Part shown: positions 23,575 through 35,757 of the stretch, piece by piece
Numbering within the stretch: position 1 is the stretch's first letter
Layout: the number at the start of each line of letters is the position of its first letter
Assembly (NCBI GenBank): GCA_018136815.1
Contig: CM030936.1
Span: 6,322,005-6,386,004 of the forward strand
Direction: 5' to 3'
Source of the DNA: Isochrysis galbana
Taxonomy: Eukaryota > Haptophyta > Isochrysidales > Isochrysidaceae
Length of the DNA stretch: 64,000 nt
Position numbers and translations under genes: made by a program
Notes under the pieces: generated by a model
The model's database searches: none
What the model saw: only the letters and a program-made list of their open reading frames with translations
What the model was told of the DNA's origin: nothing

Positions 23575-25334
23575 TTAGATAACGAAAAGGACGAGTGATG
23601 CTGCCATGATGGCCATGCCAGCGACGACCCAGGCTGTCGTCTTGGCCTGGTGACCCATGTACCTGCAGGCGGAAGCGCGGACGTCGAGCACAAAGGGTGC
23701 ATGCAGTAATTCCAAGTGCTGACTTTGGTGTGGACGGCAGCGGTCAGCGCAAGAGCTGCGGTGCTGTTCACAAGCTTCCGTGCACCTGTGTGCTGCAGGG
23801 AGAAGTTCATGGCACACAATGAAGACCATCATTCCTCCGACCATGGAGAAGACGATCCCGAAGACCATCTCGGTGAAGAAGGGCTGCACGGATGGCGAGG
23901 GAGGATGCTGCTGAGCATGCACTGCGGGATAGGAGGGCTGGACGCGCCATTTGGCAACGCCAAAGCTCGAGGGGCCACGCCTCCGCACCTGCAAAATGGC
24001 GTAACCTGCGATTCCTCCGATGGGCTCAGTCAACCCTGAGAGCAAGGCCCAGCCAAATGCCTTCCACTTGGACTCCGTTGCATAGTAGACGGGCATCGCA
24101 ACGCACAGCCCCTCAGGGATGTTGTGAATAGCAATGGCCACGCCGAGCGAGGCACCGACCTGCGAAAGATCGGAAGCGAATAGTGATTGGGTGGGTGGGC
24201 CGCTTGGTGACGAGGTGGGATGGCCGCTTGGCAAAAAGCGGAGGGGTGAAAAGGCTTCGACAGCTCACGATCGCGAGCAACAGCCCATCGGCAACCCCGG
24301 CAGCACGACTTGTTGGCCGTGTTAAAGGATATTACAGACAGATGTCGCACATGCCAAGCCATGCGGCTTTTCCGCATAGCGGGTGATGGCAAGGCCGATG
24401 CGGGATCCGTCGAGGCAGAACACACATGTGCGTCAGCTAAGGTGGCCAGGAACGTGGCAAGTCCTTCGGGGAAGTTGTGGATCGCAATCGCAAGCGCAGT
24501 CATCATGCCCATGCGCGCAAGTCTCTTCTTCTCCTCGGGAGAGTTGAGTGCCACATGATCGGAATCTTCGGCGGTGCCAGGGGTGGCTTCGCCGTTGCGT
24601 GAGGAGGTACGCGACACGTGAGTAGGGGCTGACAGCATCTCCACCGTGACCGAGGCCTCGTCAATGCGCTGCAGCTCACTGGGCTGCACGCTAGACGAAG
24701 GCACGAAGATGGGTGCTGCCGCCGCATTCGAGGAAGGTGGCGTGGGGTGAGTGCGCTCGCCGGCAGCGGCAGCGGGCGCGCACTCCATGGAGTTTGTTGT
24801 ACACTGCATATGTGCATGATGATGCGCGTGCTGGTGCGCGTGGTGTGGCGGCACGGCCTCCTTGTTGTCGTGCACAAGCACAGGTAGCCCGCCCTCATCT
24901 GCCTCAAGGTCCATGTGGCATGCGCAGATCTCGGTGGGGAGGTCGGAGGGAGCGTCGGCGCAGCCAGCGTTCCGCCTCTCGAAGATGACGTGGACGAGCA
25001 GCTCAAGCAGCACCGTGAGGCCCATGCCGAGGAAAAAGCACAGCGTGGTGATGCCGGTGGCTGCGGCTTCGCTCACTCCCGATGCGAGAATGGCGTCGTG
25101 GCTCTTGGAAAAGATCTCGATGAAGGAGACATAGAGCATGACGCCTGCGGAGAGTGCGAGAGAAATGGCGAGTACAGTTGTCTGCGGCAACGCCCGCCAC
25201 ACCCCTGGCAGGAATGCGAAAGCGCCGCCCACAGCTGTTGCGAGGCCGGCGCCGATCGAGATTCCGATGGCGGCGGGGAGAGTTGGCGAGTTCCAGCCCA
25301 GGGAGAGGGCGGAGGAGGAGTCAGTAGATGACAT
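23575..25334 (-). CDS. ZIP-family (ZupT/ZTP29-type) zinc transporter, copy 1, four exons
   Basis: Exons 25334-24426, 24159-23989, 23883-23786 and 23662-23575 join in phase through GT-AG introns to 421 residues. ZIP signatures are the metal-binding helices HNFPEG (exon 1) and HNIPEG (exon 2), with EMVFGIVFSMVGG, CHELLPAAHRYMG and a last helix ending at SLVLFVI. The large cytosolic loop between helices 3 and 4 carries a His cluster (HHAHQHAHHHAH), typical of zinc sensing or buffering. The family moves Zn2+ and other divalent metals into the cytosol; the membrane (plasma, plastid or endomembrane) is not evident. A close paralogue lies 7 kb downstream. A CT tract begins just upstream of the ATG. 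Confidence 0.92.
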
Positions 25335-25349
25335 GCTCGTTCGTTCGCT

Positions 25350-25915
<566 letters not shown>

Positions 25916-25919
25916 TTCC

Positions 25920-26700
25920 CTCTCTTCTATATCTACCGGAAGAGGGGCCTCTCCCTCTTGGAGGATGGAAATGTCCCCATCTCACACAGCTAGGGCTCTC
26001 TCTCTCTCTCTCTCCAGCCTCCGAACAATACCCTCTCCCCTGAAACCTCTTCGCTCCCTCTCTTTCCCTCAGCACAAGATTTCAAGGAATCCTCCCATTT
26101 GTAAGCAGACAATCCCTAACATTTTCCTCCAGTTTTCTGCTCTTCTCTTCACTGTGCATTCCGGTCATTTTCTCCTCGTCCTCGTTTTCACGATTTATTG
26201 CTTCTCCTGCTTCCCCTTCCACATTTGAAAACCCGAAATCTTACTGTTCCGTCTCTCTAAAGTACAATGATTCCCCCTTCTTCTTCGTCTGTACTCTCTC
26301 TCTCTCTCTGTGAGTGGTACGGGAAAATGCGTACCGTTCCCACTCTCTCTCTCTCCAGGATTTCTCTCTCTCTCTTCCTTCTCTCTCCCCAGAGAGCCGA
26401 CCAGCAAAGGTACGCACCCGCGGAGAGAATGGGAGAGAAGCAAGGGCATAGAGAGAGAGAGGGAAGAGAGGGCGTAGGTAGTGAATACTCGTAGGGTCAG
26501 GAAATAAGAGGGGAGAAGAGAGAGAGAGGGAAGGGGGAGAGAGAGAGAATTAAGCCACGAGACCTCGCGGGGGGGGGGGGGGGAGATGTTCTAAGGTTAG
26601 AGAGCCCACTCCGACGGCCGGCAGGCGGGGGGGGGGGGGGGGGGGGGGGAGCGCGTGGCGCCGACGGGGACGAGCGCGCCCCCCTCCGAGCCTCCGAGGC
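25920..26700. other. intergenic, CT/GA- and G-rich, no gene
   Basis: Contains short CT and GA microsatellites and two long G-runs (26566-26583 and 26627-26649). A real gene start could be hidden here, given how such tracts mark other genes, but no coding exon was recognised. Confidence 0.35.
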
Positions 26701-26708
26701 AGCTAGCT

Positions 26709-26910
26709 CCCTAGATGGCAAATGCGGTGCTGGGGCCTGCAAATACAGCCTAATACATATGTATTTGGCCTCTGGCCAAATACATTTCAAATGCATTCGA
26801 GGCCTAATACAACCCAAGACGCGCTTCAAATACAGCCAAATACATTTGCTATACTTGACTCTGACCAAATACGGTAAACACGAATACGCAAAAGTATTTC
26901 CCATCTACGG
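26709..26910. mobile_element. CAAATACA-family hAT-like MITE, diverged copy
   Basis: Starts CCTAGATGGCAAATGCGG and ends GTATTTCCCATCTACGG, matching the TIRs of the intact element at 35545-35757 with substitutions. The interior has the family's repeated CAAATACA and TATTTGGC motifs in both orientations. No clean target duplication was found. Confidence 0.7.
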
Positions 26911-27286
26911 GCAGCTCGGCCCATCCCACAAAGGGAGTGGAGCCACGACGACAAAAGGCAAACGACACCATGCCAACCCAGCACCTCCTGCCGCAGCGGT
27001 GAATAGCGGGACCTCAACGTACGACGCACAGCCCATGGACGCAAATGGGGGGAGGCCTTGAGTCCCAACCTTCCAACTTTCCGTCGCCCTCCTTACATCT
27101 ATGATGGCAAAGCCACCAGACCAAAGCCATCCTAGGACCAGTGTGACCTGTGGGATGTGAGATGTGAGTGCAAAAGGCACCGAGCCGCTCTCCCCCTCCG
27201 CCCTCGTGCCGCTCGTGCTCCAACGGGGGTAGGCCTCCGGGAGATTTATTTTTGTACCCCACGCGTCTTCTCCTTCTCTCCGTCGG

Positions 27287-27290
27287 AGAG

Positions 27291-27351
<61 letters not shown>

Positions 27352-27485
27352 GGAACACCTCACCTCTTCCTAGACTACCTCTCTCTCTCTCTCTTCCTCT
27401 CTCTCTCTCTCTTCCTCTCTCTCTCTCCCTTCGCCCCCCCCCCCCTCTCGTCTCGTTTCTTCTCTCACTCTCTCTCTCTCGATCT
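27287..27485. repeat. CT-rich tract upstream of the 27.6 kb membrane protein
   Basis: CT repeats with TTCCTC interruptions and a C-run, ending about 110 bp before the start codon. Confidence 0.95.
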
Positions 27486-27591
27486 CTCGCTGCACCCGCG
27501 GAACATCTTCTTTTCTTCTTTGGATCCTCCCCCTCTCTCCTTTACTCGTACCAACTCTCGCTCCCCATCTCCCTCCCTCTCCCTCCCCGCG

Positions 27592-28898
27592 ATGGCGATG
27601 GGCCTCGCCGTCCTGCTCCCCGCGGTGTGCGCGGCTGCGGGGGCCTCACCGACGTGCTTCACGGCGCACGCGCAGACCTCCCTCTCCTGTGACGCGCCAC
27701 CCACCTCCTCCGCCTGGCTGACGCTACACAACGATCGGTGGAGTGCCCCGAGAACCCTCTGGTGGGAGAGCGGCCGCTCTCTCCTCTGTGAATCAAAGGC
27801 TTGCAAGGCTTGCATCGCGCCAGGAGGGGATTCGACACGGTGCTCGAACTCAGTCCCGTGGACCATCAACGCCTCACGCGCCAATAGCGCCTACAGTAGG
27901 CCCGCCGCCCTCGCTCTCGCCACGGGCGTGCTCAGCGTCCCACTCGTGGCGCTCCTCCTCTCGCTCCCGCGCCGCTCCAAGCCGCTCGAGGGCCAGGCAA
28001 AGGAGTACGCGGCGCAGGTGGCGGCGCAGCGCTCGTCCAATACCGCGCCGCCAGGCCGCGTGCTCCGCCTGGCGCTCACGCTCCTCAAGTACTCGGGCGC
28101 ATGGTGGTTCCCGTGGGTTGCCGCTTTTGGCACTGCCATCAACCTCTTCACGCTCGTGCTCACCGCGGCAACCGTGGTGCTCTACCTCGCAGCTGTTCTC
28201 GGGCGGCCGGAGCGGTGAGTGCCTATTGTGCTCGAAAGCCACACGCCGGTGCCGCCCGCCGCCGAGGCGCTGTGGCTCGCCTGCGGTGCCCGCCCGCGCC
28301 CGCGCCGACGCAGTACTCACAGCTGCCAACACCTGGCACCAACGCTCTGCAGGTGGATCTCCACCGCTGTGTCCAATGCTGTCGGCGCCGCGGGCGGCTC
28401 GTATGCCATGCTGCTCCTGCTGCGTGCTCATGGTGAGGCTCTCCTGACAGAGCGCTTCGGAGCCGTGCTCGCTAACCCCGCCTACGCGAAGCTCATGGGC
28501 CTAATGAAGTCGTATGGTGTTGTGGGCATGTTTGGCGTCTCCACAATGCCGCTCATCCTCCACCCGATCATCGTCTTCGGCGTTATCTCGGGTGAGCCCC
28601 GGCTGCTGCGCATGCACCTCGCCTGGCTGCCAGGCGTTCTCCGCTCCGCGCACATCGCGCTCCAGACCATCGCCAAGGCGCTCTCCGCTCCCAAGGCTGC
28701 CCTATTGCACGAGTGTGCATCCGCTTGTCCCTTGCACCAGGAATGTCGGACGCCTCCATCATTGGAATCATCCTCTCGGGCCGCATCATCAAATACCTCA
28801 TCATGGCGTGGCTCACGAAGAACGCGCCGGGCACACTGCGGTTTTTCGGCATCAAGGCCTCACTCTTTGACATGGCTGCCAAAGCACGTGCCGACTGA
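27592..28898 (+). CDS. multipass membrane protein, possibly VTT/DedA-like, three exons
   Basis: Exons 27592-28214, 28353-28591 and 28741-28898 join in phase (GT-AG) to 339 residues. ATG chosen in GCGATGGCG after the CT tract. An N-terminal signal peptide (MGLAVLLPAVCAAAGA) leads into a Cys-containing lumenal region of about 95 residues, then a hydrophobic helix (ALALATGVLSVPLVALLLSL), more helices around WWFPWVAAFG and LVLTAATVVLYLAAVLG, and a C-terminal block YGVVGMFGVSTMPLILHP, IIVFGVISG, IIGIILSGRIIKYLIM. That block, with its re-entrant-like Pro/Gly pattern and RxxKY helix, is reminiscent of VTT/DedA (SNARE-associated) proteins, but I cannot confirm membership. It sits between the two zinc-transporter copies and is not part of the duplication. 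Confidence 0.7.
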
Positions 28899-29735
28899 GG
28901 CGCCGATGCGGCGCTGCACGTACTCAATGGAGTTCTCGCGAGGCGAGATCCCAATGCGCGGTTCCCTGGCCGACCGATCTCGGGTGGTCGAACCTGCCCG
29001 AGGCGCACTGCGCTCGCCGCCAAGTGTGAGCGGCCGGCCTCATCCCTTAGCGTGATGGTGATCGAGCTGCTCCTGCGCCCCGGACCTCTTGCAAGCGCAA
29101 TCCTTCAGCATTCATGAACAAGGAAGCGTTCTCGGAGCTCGTCGCATGCTCGTTATGGGAAGGGGGAAGAATGGAGAGCACGCGCGGGCACATTTCTGAT
29201 TCTTGTGTGTTTCACTTTTTGCTGGGAGGATTGAATTGCTCCTGCTTCTGTGTTGCCCATCGTGATCCTGGACTGGGACTTCTTTCAACCACCCCTCACC
29301 GCGCCCACTCCTGCATTTGTTTACACGTGCTGCTGTGAGCCCGTGAAGGCGATATATGTTCACCCCAAACTTCCCTCGTGTCAATTCCACGCGCACCCCC
29401 TGTGTCACGTATGGCGGCCATAGCTGAGGCCGGCTTAGTCGGGAAAGGCTAGCGATAGCCGATAGCCCGGTCACTCACTCTTTTTAACCACTATTTTCCA
29501 CCTCCCCTAGCCCCTAGGTGTCCAGGGATTCCGCAGGGTCCTCCCCTACCTACCCTGTCAGCCGCCTCTCCCCTGCGAACGACGCCATCCCGCCCCACGA
29601 AAGGCAATAGCGTCAGTAAGTGACCCCCTCCCCTTGCCCCGCGCGTGGCGGTCTTTTTTCGGAGATTGAGGCGTCATCCTCGTCCTCGTTGCTCGTTGGT
29701 AGCGTTGCAGGGTGATAGCTTGGGGCTAGTGTAAC
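28899..29735. other. intergenic, nothing recognised
   Basis: No coding exon, repeat or RNA gene recognised. Confidence 0.4.
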
Positions 29736-29800
29736 CCTATAATAATAATAATAAAACATCTGAAGATTCGGGCTACTCACGCTAGCTATAGCGGACAACG
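29736..29800 (-). mobile_element. 3' end of a non-LTR retroelement (copy R3)
   Basis: On the minus strand it reads GTAGCCCGAATCTTCAGATG followed by T-runs and (ATT)n, the same terminus as R1 and R2 with a different tail. Only the extreme 3' end is recognisable. Confidence 0.5.
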
Positions 29801-29804
29801 TACA

Positions 29805-30017
29805 ACGTACTCACGGTACTCACTCACGGTACTCACTCACGCAATAGCTACATCTCAAGTCTCAAGAGTCTTGTCCTTGTCAAGAGTTCTGCTCTCTTTT
29901 TCTTTCGATTAAATTAACACGGCGGTGATAGCGATAGGTAGGGGACCTCGCGTTGCAGTGCAGCTTCAGAGTTGCACCATCGACTCAGGCATGCACACCG
30001 AATAAACCCCTCAGACC
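29805..30017. other. intergenic with short GTACTCAC tandem units
   Basis: GGTACTCACTCAC units repeat two to three times at 29808-29842. Otherwise nothing seen. Confidence 0.4.
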
Positions 30018-32310
30018 ACTAGTTGGCAACCATACTCCATGAAAATATGCTAGTTTTGCAGCGGCTCAAAGCCATGTGCTAATAAGTGATGAGCACATAA
30101 CTTTAGAACAGCCTGGAGGCAAGCGTCTACTACGCCCTTACTTACGGCAGCGCAGCTCACCCTCATGGGCTTGCAGGATGGACGTGCTGCAACGAACGAA
30201 CCATCCTAGACCGAATAATAGGAAAAGCTGGATCTCCACAGGCGATGGGCTTTGTGTGCTTGAATACTGCCTCACCGCTATCGGTGTAGGCAGAACAGGA
30301 CGACCACGTGATGGTCGCCACCCGCTCTCTTTTCGTGCACCCGCGCGCGCCCGGAAGCCCAGACCATGTGCGTCGATACTTCCCGCGCGCAACAAGTTCT
30401 TACACTTGCCCTCAGGCACCATACAAGCACGCCGCACAAGAGAAGACTCGCTGCACGTTTGCATCTCATGATATCCGTCGTTAAGGCGCAGACTCATTCT
30501 GTTGCATGCACGTCTGGGCGTGCATTAGAGGGCGAAAAGGACGAGTGATGCTGCCATGATGGCCATGCCAGCGACGACCCAGGCTGTCGTCTTGGCCTGG
30601 TGGCCCATGTACCTACAAGGGGAGGCGCGGACGACGTCGAGCACAAAGGGTGCATGCATGAATTCCAAGTGCTGGCTTTGGTGTGGACGGCAGCGGTCAG
30701 CGCAAGAGCTGCGGTGCTGTTCACAAGCTCCTGTGCACCTGTGTGCTGCGGGGAGAAGTTCATGGCACACGATGAAGACCAGCATTCCTCCGACCATGGA
30801 GAAGACGATCCCGAAGACCATCTCGGTGAAGAAGGGCTGAGAGGATGGCGAGTGAGGATGCTGCTGAGCATGCATTGCGGCACGGGACGGGTAGATGCGT
30901 CAGCGCTCGAGGGGCTGCTGCGCACTTGCAAAATGGCGTAACCGACGATCCCGCCGATGGGCCCTGTCGACCCCATGAGCAGAGCCCAGGCAAATGCCTT
31001 CCACTTAGACTCGGTGGCGTGGTAGACGGGCATCGCAACGCACAGTCCCATGGGGATGTTGTGAATGGCAATGGCCACGCCGAGGGAGGCGCCGACCTGC
31101 GTAAGAGCGCACGGCCAAGTGCTTTCTCGGCAAACTGGGCCGCTTGGTGAAATGGTGGATTGGGGCCTTTGGTGAAGAGCAGAGGGGTGGGTAGGCTTTG
31201 GCAGTTTGCGTTCGCGAAACACAGCCCGTCCGCAATCTCGACAGCCCAACGTTTTGGCCGTGTTAAAGGATAGCACAGGCAGCTGTCGCACATGCCAAGC
31301 CAGGTGGCTTCTTCTATCTGCAGCCTAATGAGCAGATCGGGCGACGGCAAGGCCGATGCAGGATCCGTGGAGGCGGAACACACATGTGCGTCAGCTAAGG
31401 TGGCAATGAATGTGGCAAGGCCTTCGGGGAAGTTGTGAATCGAAATAGCAAGCGCAGTAAGTATCCCCATGCGCGCGAGCCTTCTCTTCTCGTTGGGCGA
31501 GTTGAGTACCACGTGATCGGAATCTTTAGCGGCGCTCGAGGCAGCTTCGCAGTTGCTTCCCGAGACCGAGACACTCAAATCGTGAGCAGCAGCTGACAGT
31601 ATCTCGACCGTAACTGGAGCCTCGTCGATGCGCTGAAGCTCACCGGGCTGCACGCTAGACGAAGGCACGAAGATGGGTGCTGCCGCCGTATTCGAGGAAG
31701 GTGGCGTGGGGTGAGTGCGCTCGCCGGCAACGGCAGCGGGCGCGCACTCCATGGAGTTTGTTGTACACTGCATATGTGCATGATGATGCGCGTGCTGGTG
31801 CGCGTGGTGTGGCGGCACGGCCTCCTTGTTATCGTGCACCAGCATTGGTAGGTCGCCCTCATCTGCCTCAAGGTCCATGTGGCACGCGCAGATCACAGTG
31901 GGAAGGTCGGAGGGAGCGTCGGCGCGGCCAGCTTTCCGCCTTTCAAAGATTACGTGGACGAGCAGCTCGAGCAGCACCGTGAGGCCCATGCCAAGGAAAA
32001 AGCACAGCGCGGTGAGGCCGGTGGCAGCGGCTTCGCTCATTCCCGCTGCGATAATCTCCATGTGGCTCTTGGGCAAGATCTCAGTGAAGGAGACATAGAG
32101 CATGACGCCTGCGGAGAGCGCGAGTGAAATGCCGAGGATGGTCCTCTGTGGCAAAGCTTGCCACATGTCTGGCAGGAATGCGAGGACACCGCCTACAGCT
32201 GTTGCGAGGCCGGCACCGATCATGATTCCGATGGCAGTGGGAAGATTGGGCGAGCTCCAGCCCAGGGAGAGGGCGGAGGAGGAGTCAGAAGGAATCATGC
32301 TCGTTCGATC
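30018..32310. repeat. segmental duplication, copy 2 (zinc transporter plus 3' flank)
   Basis: Partner of 22966-25345 in direct orientation. It carries one copy of the 123-bp unit that is doubled in copy 1. Confidence 0.9.
30525..32298 (-). CDS. ZIP-family (ZupT/ZTP29-type) zinc transporter, copy 2, four exons
   Basis: Exons 32298-31384, 31096-30926, 30836-30739 and 30612-30525 join in phase to 423 residues with the same intron positions as copy 1. Both metal-binding motifs (HNFPEG, HNIPMG) lie in the expected helices; the second differs from copy 1 (HNIPEG), replacing an acidic residue of the binuclear metal site with Met. This could change metal selectivity or rate. The His-rich loop (HHAHQHAHHHAH) is identical to copy 1, while the Ser-rich part after it (VSVSGSNCEAASSAA) has diverged. 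Ends SLVLFAL. Both copies look intact and expressed-capable. Confidence 0.92.
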
Positions 32311-32314
32311 GCAC

Positions 32315-32445
32315 TCCCTCTCTGCCCCTCTCTTTCTCTCCCTCTTTCTCTCTCTCCCTCCCTCCCTCCCTCTCCCTCTCTCCCTTTCCTCTATTTTCTC
32401 TCCCTCTTTGTCTCTTTTCTACCCCTTCTATCTCGGATGTTTGAG
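32315..32445. repeat. CT-rich tract upstream of transporter copy 2
   Basis: Shorter counterpart of the tract upstream of copy 1, with CCCT and CTTT units; it has shrunk or failed to expand since the duplication. Confidence 0.8.
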
Positions 32446-32449
32446 AGGT

Positions 32450-33770
32450 GAAGCCGTAGCCGCAGGTGATGATGGGAGGGGGGGGAAGCAGAGGGTACGC
32501 AAGGGGTGCGCGCCCACTGCAGACAATCTGCGCTGAGGGCTACTTTTCTTATGGGAAGAGAAGAGCCATCCCCCGCCAGAGGTCTCGCGCAATAAGAGAA
32601 GAAAAGAGGGCGTGGGCACTTGGTGGTGGTGCCCGAGCTTCATCGAGAGACTGCAACATGGTTCTCGATCACATGTGAAATCTGGAATCATGGTCCCATC
32701 AGCACGCATCATTCTATTCATTATTCATTATCACATATGTACAAATGCGTGGTCAACAATCGCGCGTTCACTTTCTCCAGCCAGGGGCCGGGGGGTGAGT
32801 CCTTTACGATTTACGAAGTTGACGGGTGTTCATTGTTGCGCTCCGTGAGCCGCGGGGTGCGTTTCGCGAACTTGAGCAGCGCGTTGTCACGCGGCGCGGC
32901 GGCGCGAAATAAATTTCAGGGCTCTTGCTTTTATTGTTGTATCGCCTATCCCGAGCTATCCTATGCCGAGCTATCGCTTTCACATTTCACATTTTATTTG
33001 TTGCGCAGACATCAGGGTGGAGGTGGAGGGTGGGCACGTGTTGTGGATTTATTTTCGTCGCAATATCTCAAATAACTACTACGATTACGACGTCGCCCGA
33101 CCGATAAAAATGGTAGGGCCCCTCATTAGTCATTAGCGTCTTTCTAAGTCTTTCTCATAGTTGCCCTCTTCAAACTCAATCGTAGCTCGGGGTAATGGCC
33201 GCGTTGATGGTTGATGGGCGCCAAAGGAATCGGGCCGATTAATCGTTAGTCGGGATTGAGGTTGGGGTAGCCAGTAGCCATCGCGTTGTACATCCTTCTC
33301 CTCCTAGCACTTTGGAAAGTGCGGTTCTACCTATTCTCCATGACGATCAACATGTTATATTGAGCGAGAAGGCGGAGGCGATGTTGCGAAAAATCGCGCT
33401 CAAGAAGAAGTGAACCCTCCACGTCCTTCGCTATTGGGGAAAGGGGGGGGGGGGGATAGGAAATAGGCCCTAACCAAGAAGGAGGGCAGGGAGGATAGGG
33501 ATAGGGATAGGGGAGGGGGCTGAGTGAGGGGGAAGAGGGGGGGGGCGGGGGGGCGGAGGGTGCCCTGCAAATAGAACTGCTTATGCTTATACCATTCTTA
33601 TGGGAGTATTTGTCAAGAAAACAACCAAACCTGAACCTGAGGTCGCAGCCTCCCTAAGAAGGGAACCTCGAGTTGCACCTTCTCACGCCGACGCGCCGAC
33701 CGCTGAAGGCTGAAACTACTAGAACTATGAACAATAGTTTCGCATATGAACAAAATTAAAACTTAGTTTA
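32450..33770. other. intergenic, nothing recognised
   Basis: Short open frames without motifs. 33722-33740 holds a diverged terminal-hairpin palindrome (AACTATGAACAATAGTTT), and 33645-33690 resembles repeat segments near 48255 and 49147. Confidence 0.4.
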
Positions 33771-33771
33771 G

Positions 33772-34122
33772 GAGCCTCTCCTCTGCCATAATGCGTGCCT
33801 AATGGATCGCCTCTTTGCTTGGCAGTTGGGCCGCAGGGTGAAGTGCAGTAGCACTGGAGCTCTACAACAATCGCAGTCTACAGCAGTTGCTGCAGTTTGC
33901 CATCTGACACTGAAACCCATTGACCCCCATGGGGGGTCAAGCATGGCTGTCGTGGTTTGTGTAGCACAAGCCATGGGCCGTGTGGCGCGATGGAGATGGC
34001 GTGCACATGCTCTCAAGGGGGGCGCGGCCGCTCCGACAGCGGCTGCTCCCGGTGGGCAGGGGGCCGCCCACGGCGGAGTGGCCCGGAAAGGGAAAGGAGA
34101 GGGAAGCGTCGGCGCGCTCCAT
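33772..34122 (-). mobile_element. diverged relative of the 1.6-1.9 kb ORF1 fragment
   Basis: Shares with 1640-1920 the ordered blocks 'CCTCTGCCATAA', 'GCATGGCTG', 'CATGGGCCGTG', 'GCGGCCGC', 'GACAGCGGCTGCTCC' and 'GCGTCGGCGCGCTCCAT'. The minus-strand ORF starts MERADASLS, but only one arm of the terminal hairpin (AACTAAGT) remains before the ATG. Confidence 0.5.
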
Positions 34123-34409
34123 ACTTAGTTGAGAAGACCCAGGAATGATATTCACTACTGAAAGAGTATTTGGTTGACGCCGCACGAGTTCTAGCACAGC
34201 TAGCCAGCGCAGGCCTAGGCTCTCGTCTTCCGCTTTGCTTGCTCGGGCTTGGAGGCGCGAACTGCTACCGTGGCCGGGCGCCTTGCACGTGTATGTATAA
34301 TCCGAATTTCGGGCCATGAGGCCGCTCCCTGTCCTTCACCCTGCAACAGCGCGCCATATCTAGCATCCACCAATTCATTCCCAAGGCTTCGCAAGTGCTC
34401 AAGGAATGC

Positions 34410-34983
34410 TTACAGTCCAAGCTCGGTGAGTCCTGGATGGTCATCTGGTCTGCGCCCCTGAGGCCAATAGAACTTGCGCTCACTCTTGTCGATCCTCTGA
34501 TCGTTGATCGATGCGTGCCTGACAGCCATCCGGCCATCGTCGGCGAACTCCCAATTCTCATTGCCGTGTGCACGGTACCTAGGTGGTCAATGAGGGAGGG
34601 TAGGAGTTTTGAGGTTCCAAGCTACCTGTCAGACCTGGTCAAGGCACACCCTTAAGGCGCCTCACTGCAACACACCAGTTGTTCGAGTCATCGCGGTACT
34701 CGTAGACAAAGCGGACGGCTATGCGGTTGGCTGCGTGCGCCCAAATTTCCTTGATGAGACGGTAATCCAGCTCCCGCTCCCACTTTCGGCTGAGGAAGGC
34801 CTGCACCTGCTCTCGCCCATGGAGGAACTCGGCCCGATTGCGCCAGCGGGTGTCGGCCGTGTAGGCGAGCGCAATCTTGGCAGGCTCGCGCGTGTTCCAC
34901 GCGTCCTCTGCTGCGCGCACCTTGGCGATCGCCTCCTCCAGCGTGAAGGGGGGCAGTGGCGGTCGAGGCGCTTCCTCAGCCAT
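34410..34983 (-). CDS. DUF1348 / SnoaL-NTF2-like protein, two exons
   Basis: Exons 34983-34676 and 34578-34410 join in phase (TG|GTGTGT to CCTAG|G) to a 158-residue protein, the full length of the family. Conserved landmarks: [65 protein letters not shown], and [12 protein letters not shown] rebuilt across the splice. The fold is a cone-shaped alpha+beta barrel of the NTF2/SnoaL superfamily. Family members are common in bacteria and fungi; the reaction is unknown. The start at MAEEAP fits the family N-terminus. Confidence 0.9.
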
Positions 34984-35154
34984 CCCGAATGTGCTTTCGG
35001 GGCCGTCCCCCAGAGGGACGGGCGAGGAGAGAGCGAAAGAGAGGGGCAAGCGGAAGATGAGGACGGACCTCCAGCAGACGGTTTCAAACTGTAGAAGGCC
35101 AAGAACATCATGTGAGAGGTGTGAGAGAGAGGCACGGCCGCCCCCTTCGTGCGC

Positions 35155-35280
35155 CTCGCCCCCCCCCCCCCCCCCCCCCCCCCGTCTCTCTTCCCTCCCT
35201 CCCGACTCTCTCTCTTGCCCTTTCACTGGACTGGACATCCCGACATCTCTCTCTCCTTCTTCTCTCCTCTCCTGATTTCG
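35155..35280. repeat. C-run and CT-rich tract upstream of the DUF1348 gene
   Basis: A run of more than 20 C followed by CTCTCTTCCC units, about 170 bp upstream of the start codon. Confidence 0.8.
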
Positions 35281-35544
35281 CAGCTTGCAGCCCGAGTTGC
35301 GACCTCCCTCCTTGAGAGTCCCAAGAGAGAGCGACCGATCGCCCTCGCGGAGCGCTCAATGACGGAGTGAAACAAGTGAAAAAGTAAGTGCCTCTGCCTT
35401 TAGCCTTTTCGTCTTTAGAGTTGGATAGAGATAGAGCTATATTATAGAGCTTCTGCTCTTCTATCTTCTACTCGTCAGTCGGGCTGTTGCTATTGTGAAG
35501 TTGCAAGTTGTAATCCGACAATCCGACAAAAGACTCTCTGCCTC

Positions 35545-35757
35545 CCTAGATGGGAAATACGTATTTACAGTATTTGGCCAGAGATAGAGATCAAATGCAA
35601 ATATATGTGTATTTGGCTGTATTTGAAGCGCGTCCTGGGTTGTGGGCCTAGAGTGTTTGAAATGTATTTGGCCAGAGGCCAAATACAAATACACCCGTAT
35701 TTGGCTGTATTTGCAAGCCCCGGCACCCAGCACCCAGCACCGTATTTCCCATCTAGG
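35545..35757. mobile_element. intact hAT-like MITE (213 bp) with perfect 8-bp target duplication
   Basis: Perfect 17-bp terminal inverted repeats CCTAGATGGGAAATACG / CGTATTTCCCATCTAGG bound the element. The 8-bp TCTGCCTC occurs on both sides (35537-35544 and 35758-35765). The interior is built from CAAATACA and GTATTTGGC motifs in both orientations, likely subterminal transposase sites. There is no coding capacity. Diverged or truncated copies lie at 10300-10414 and 26709-26910. Confidence 0.88.

Larger units (their letters stand above)
22966..25345. repeat. segmental duplication, copy 1 (zinc transporter plus 3' flank)
   Basis: Aligns with 30018-32310 across the whole transporter gene, its introns and about 600 bp of downstream flank, in the same orientation about 7 kb apart. 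Flank markers include 'GAAAATATGC', 'GGCAAGCGTCTAC' and 'GGATGGACGTGCTGCA'. Intron 1 and the flank are more diverged than the exons. Confidence 0.9.

Noticed and set aside
33480-33530. GGGATA/GGGAGG repeats that resemble telomeric repeats (also 53700-53740)
   Set aside because: Units are irregular and interstitial, not a run of TTAGGG or TTTAGGG.
34984-35238. N-terminal extension of the DUF1348 frame
   Set aside because: It reads through a C-run and CT tract into Gly/Arg-rich sequence; the family starts at the MAEEAP methionine.
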